Shown here: one piece after another, positions 62,796 through 64,000 of the stretch
Numbering within the stretch: the stretch's first letter is position 1
How the letters are laid out: the number at the start of each line of letters is the position of its first letter
Assembly: GCA_052274345.1 (NCBI GenBank)
Contig: DAVZGP010000003.1
Location: 76,162 to 140,161, forward strand
Source: Clostridium_AD sp937920395
Lineage (GTDB): Bacteria > Bacillota > Clostridia > Clostridiales > Clostridiaceae
DNA length: 64,000 nt
Direction of reading: 5' to 3'
Program-made: the position numbers and the translations under genes
The notes under the pieces: model-generated
Told to the model about the DNA's origin: nothing
Databases searched by the model: none
The model's input: only the letters and a program-made list of their open reading frames with translations

Positions 62796-63941
62796 TTAAG
62801 GTACAAGTTTCTTTATGAAATTAAACTTACCAGCATCAACTTTTAAGATTACCGCTCCTTTAATTGCATCTCTATTTGCATCGAAAGATACTTTACCAGA
62901 TACTACTTGTAGATTAGTCTTTTGTAATGCAGCTTTAATGCTTGGTCCATCTGTTTTTCCAGAAGTTTTTATAGCTTCTACCATTATTTTTGCAGCGTCA
63001 TAATTTAAAACTGCCATTGCATCTGCTTCTAAGTTGTATTTTGCTTTATAATCCTTTTGGAATGCAACAACTAGTGGTGCTGTATCATTTGCTGAATAAT
63101 GGTCAGATATATAACTATTATTAACTGCAGTTCCACCAACCTTAAATAATTCTGATGAATCCCAACCATCTCCACCTAGTAATGGTGCATTTATACTAAT
63201 AGCTCTTGCTTGTTTTGCTATATTACCAACTGTTCCATAATAATCAGGAAGTAATATTACATCTGGTTTTGATGGTTTTATTTTTGTAAGTTGTGCTTTA
63301 AAATCTTTATCTCCGGTAGCATAAGTTTCTTTACCAACTATTTTCCCACCTGCAGCAATAAAGCCTTTTTCAAAGAACTCAGCCAATCCCTTAGAATAAT
63401 CATTACCATTATCATAAAGAATAGCAGCAGTCTTTGCCTTTAGATCTCCTGATGCAAATTTTGCTAAAACACTACCTTGAAAAGGATCTATAAAACATGC
63501 TCTATAAACATATTCTCCACCCTTAGTTGTAACGTCTGGATTTGTTCCTGATCCAGTAATCATTGGCACCTTACTTTGAGTAGCTATCGGTCCAAGTGCT
63601 ATAGCTGATCCGCTTGTTAATGGTCCCACTATTGCTACAACATTATCACTGCTAATAAGCTTTGTACCAACTGTTACAGCAGTATCTGGTTTACCTTCAT
63701 CATCTTCAAATAAAAATTTAATCTTTCTTCCATTAATTCCACCAGCTTTGTTCACTTGATCTTCTAATAATTTTATACCATTTTGACCAGATTTTCCAAA
63801 AGATGAAACTGAACCTGTGAGCGGTAATACAACTCCAATTTTGATATCTCCTGTAGTAGATGCGCTTTTTGCACCACATCCTGCAAGTAGTCCCACAGCC
63901 ATAGCCATAGTTAGTAATAATGACATTTTCTTTTTAAACAT
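62796..63941 (-). CDS. livK: Branched-chain amino acid binding lipoprotein
   Basis: 381 residues. The signal MFKKKMSLLLTMAMAVGLLAG precedes Cys22, so the mature protein is lipid-anchored outside. IKIGVVLPLTGSVSSFGKSG, AVVAIVGPLTSGSAIALGPI-type sequence and VPMITGSGTNPDVT are typical of the Leu/Ile/Val/amide binding family. It is the first gene of the operon; the ribosome site is GAGGGGG. Its promoter probably lies beyond the window edge. Confidence 0.94.
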   Translation of the reverse strand: MFKKKMSLLLTMAMAVGLLAGCGAKSASTTGDIKIGVVLPLTGSVSSFGKSGQNGIKLLEDQVNKAGGINGRKIKFLFEDDEGKPDTAVTVGTKLISSDNVVAIVGPLTSGSAIALGPIATQSKVPMITGSGTNPDVTTKGGEYVYRACFIDPFQGSVLAKFASGDLKAKTAAILYDNGNDYSKGLAEFFEKGFIAAGGKIVGKETYATGDKDFKAQLTKIKPSKPDVILLPDYYGTVGNIAKQARAISINAPLLGGDGWDSSELFKVGGTAVNNSYISDHYSANDTAPLVVAFQKDYKAKYNLEADAMAVLNYDAAKIMVEAIKTSGKTDGPSIKAALQKTNLQVVSGKVSFDANRDAIKGAVILKVDAGKFNFIKKLVP

Positions 63942-64000
63942 TTAATAGCCCCCTCGTATAATGTAGTTGTAAGCATTGATAATAATTCAGTCATACTAAC

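Noticed and set aside
1..64000. CRISPR arrays, tRNA or rRNA genes, prophage, toxin-antitoxin or defence islands
   Set aside because: I saw no regularly spaced repeats, cloverleaf sequences, integrase or phage structural genes; apart from the fragments noted, this is a metabolic region.

Overview
The window is low-GC, strictly Firmicutes-style DNA: AGGAGG-type ribosome sites, frequent TTG/GTG starts, sigma-A promoters and rho-independent terminators. Gene content includes pyruvate carboxylase, a GltBD pair, AprBA-type APS reductase, a ubiG-mccA pair, PII/AmtB and lipoprotein ABC importers. It best fits a Clostridium sensu stricto genome, and my guess is a psychrotolerant environmental species; no rRNA or marker is present to prove that. 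The sequence is a draft scaffold, with a 100-N gap at 10490-10589 flanked by an identical 55-bp sequence.

Layout. 1-7.2 kb: phosphate and polyphosphate metabolism (zinc-dependent phospholipase C-like protein with a PhoP-box-like triple repeat, ppk1, two Ppx/GppA paralogues and a stand-alone HD protein). 7.2-10.8 kb: a chemoreceptor remnant, a LacI regulator, a GPH-type sugar symporter and the assembly gap. 10.8-17.4 kb: pyruvate carboxylase, an FMN-binding remnant, threonine aldolase and an ABC-class ATPase. 17.7-25.5 kb: a sulfate-assimilation operon running from a NitT/TauT-like importer through cysC, aprA, aprB and cysD to cysN. 25.9-35.2 kb: SGNH hydrolase, gltB-gltD, a 259-bp structured inverted repeat and glgB. 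35.4-40.1 kb: an operon for a ThiS-like sulfur carrier, E1 enzyme, JAMM protease, sulfite reductase-TusA fusion and a MetY with a large internal deletion. 40.5-43.0 kb: ubiG-mccA followed by a cluster of decayed genes. 43.0-48.1 kb: FAH protein, duplicated PII genes with a decayed amtB between them, intact amtB and gdhA. 48.3-51.8 kb: an amino-acid (probably cystine) ABC importer and a trans-sulfuration PLP enzyme. 51.8-56.7 kb: amidohydrolases, aspartase and an Lrp regulator. 57.1-64 kb: msrB, a zinc-ribbon membrane protein and a complete livKHMGF importer.

The parts fit together. Sulfate is imported, activated by CysDN, reduced to sulfite by AprBA and to sulfide by the Sir-TusA fusion. The sulfur can then be loaded on a protein carrier and passed to homocysteine synthesis, as described for the HcyS/HcyF/HcyD/MetY system of Wolinella succinogenes, while the mcc genes and the cystine importer handle cysteine/homocysteine exchange. 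Three of these sulfur promoters carry dyads starting ATACC, which suggests one Rrf2-type (CymR/IscR-like) regulator. Nitrogen genes (AmtB, two PII, Gdh, GltBD, aspartase) form the second theme. The most notable observations are the tailed carrier-protein operon with its damaged MetY, the long hairpin element after gltD, and the decayed duplicates of the amtB-glnK and sulfur genes.
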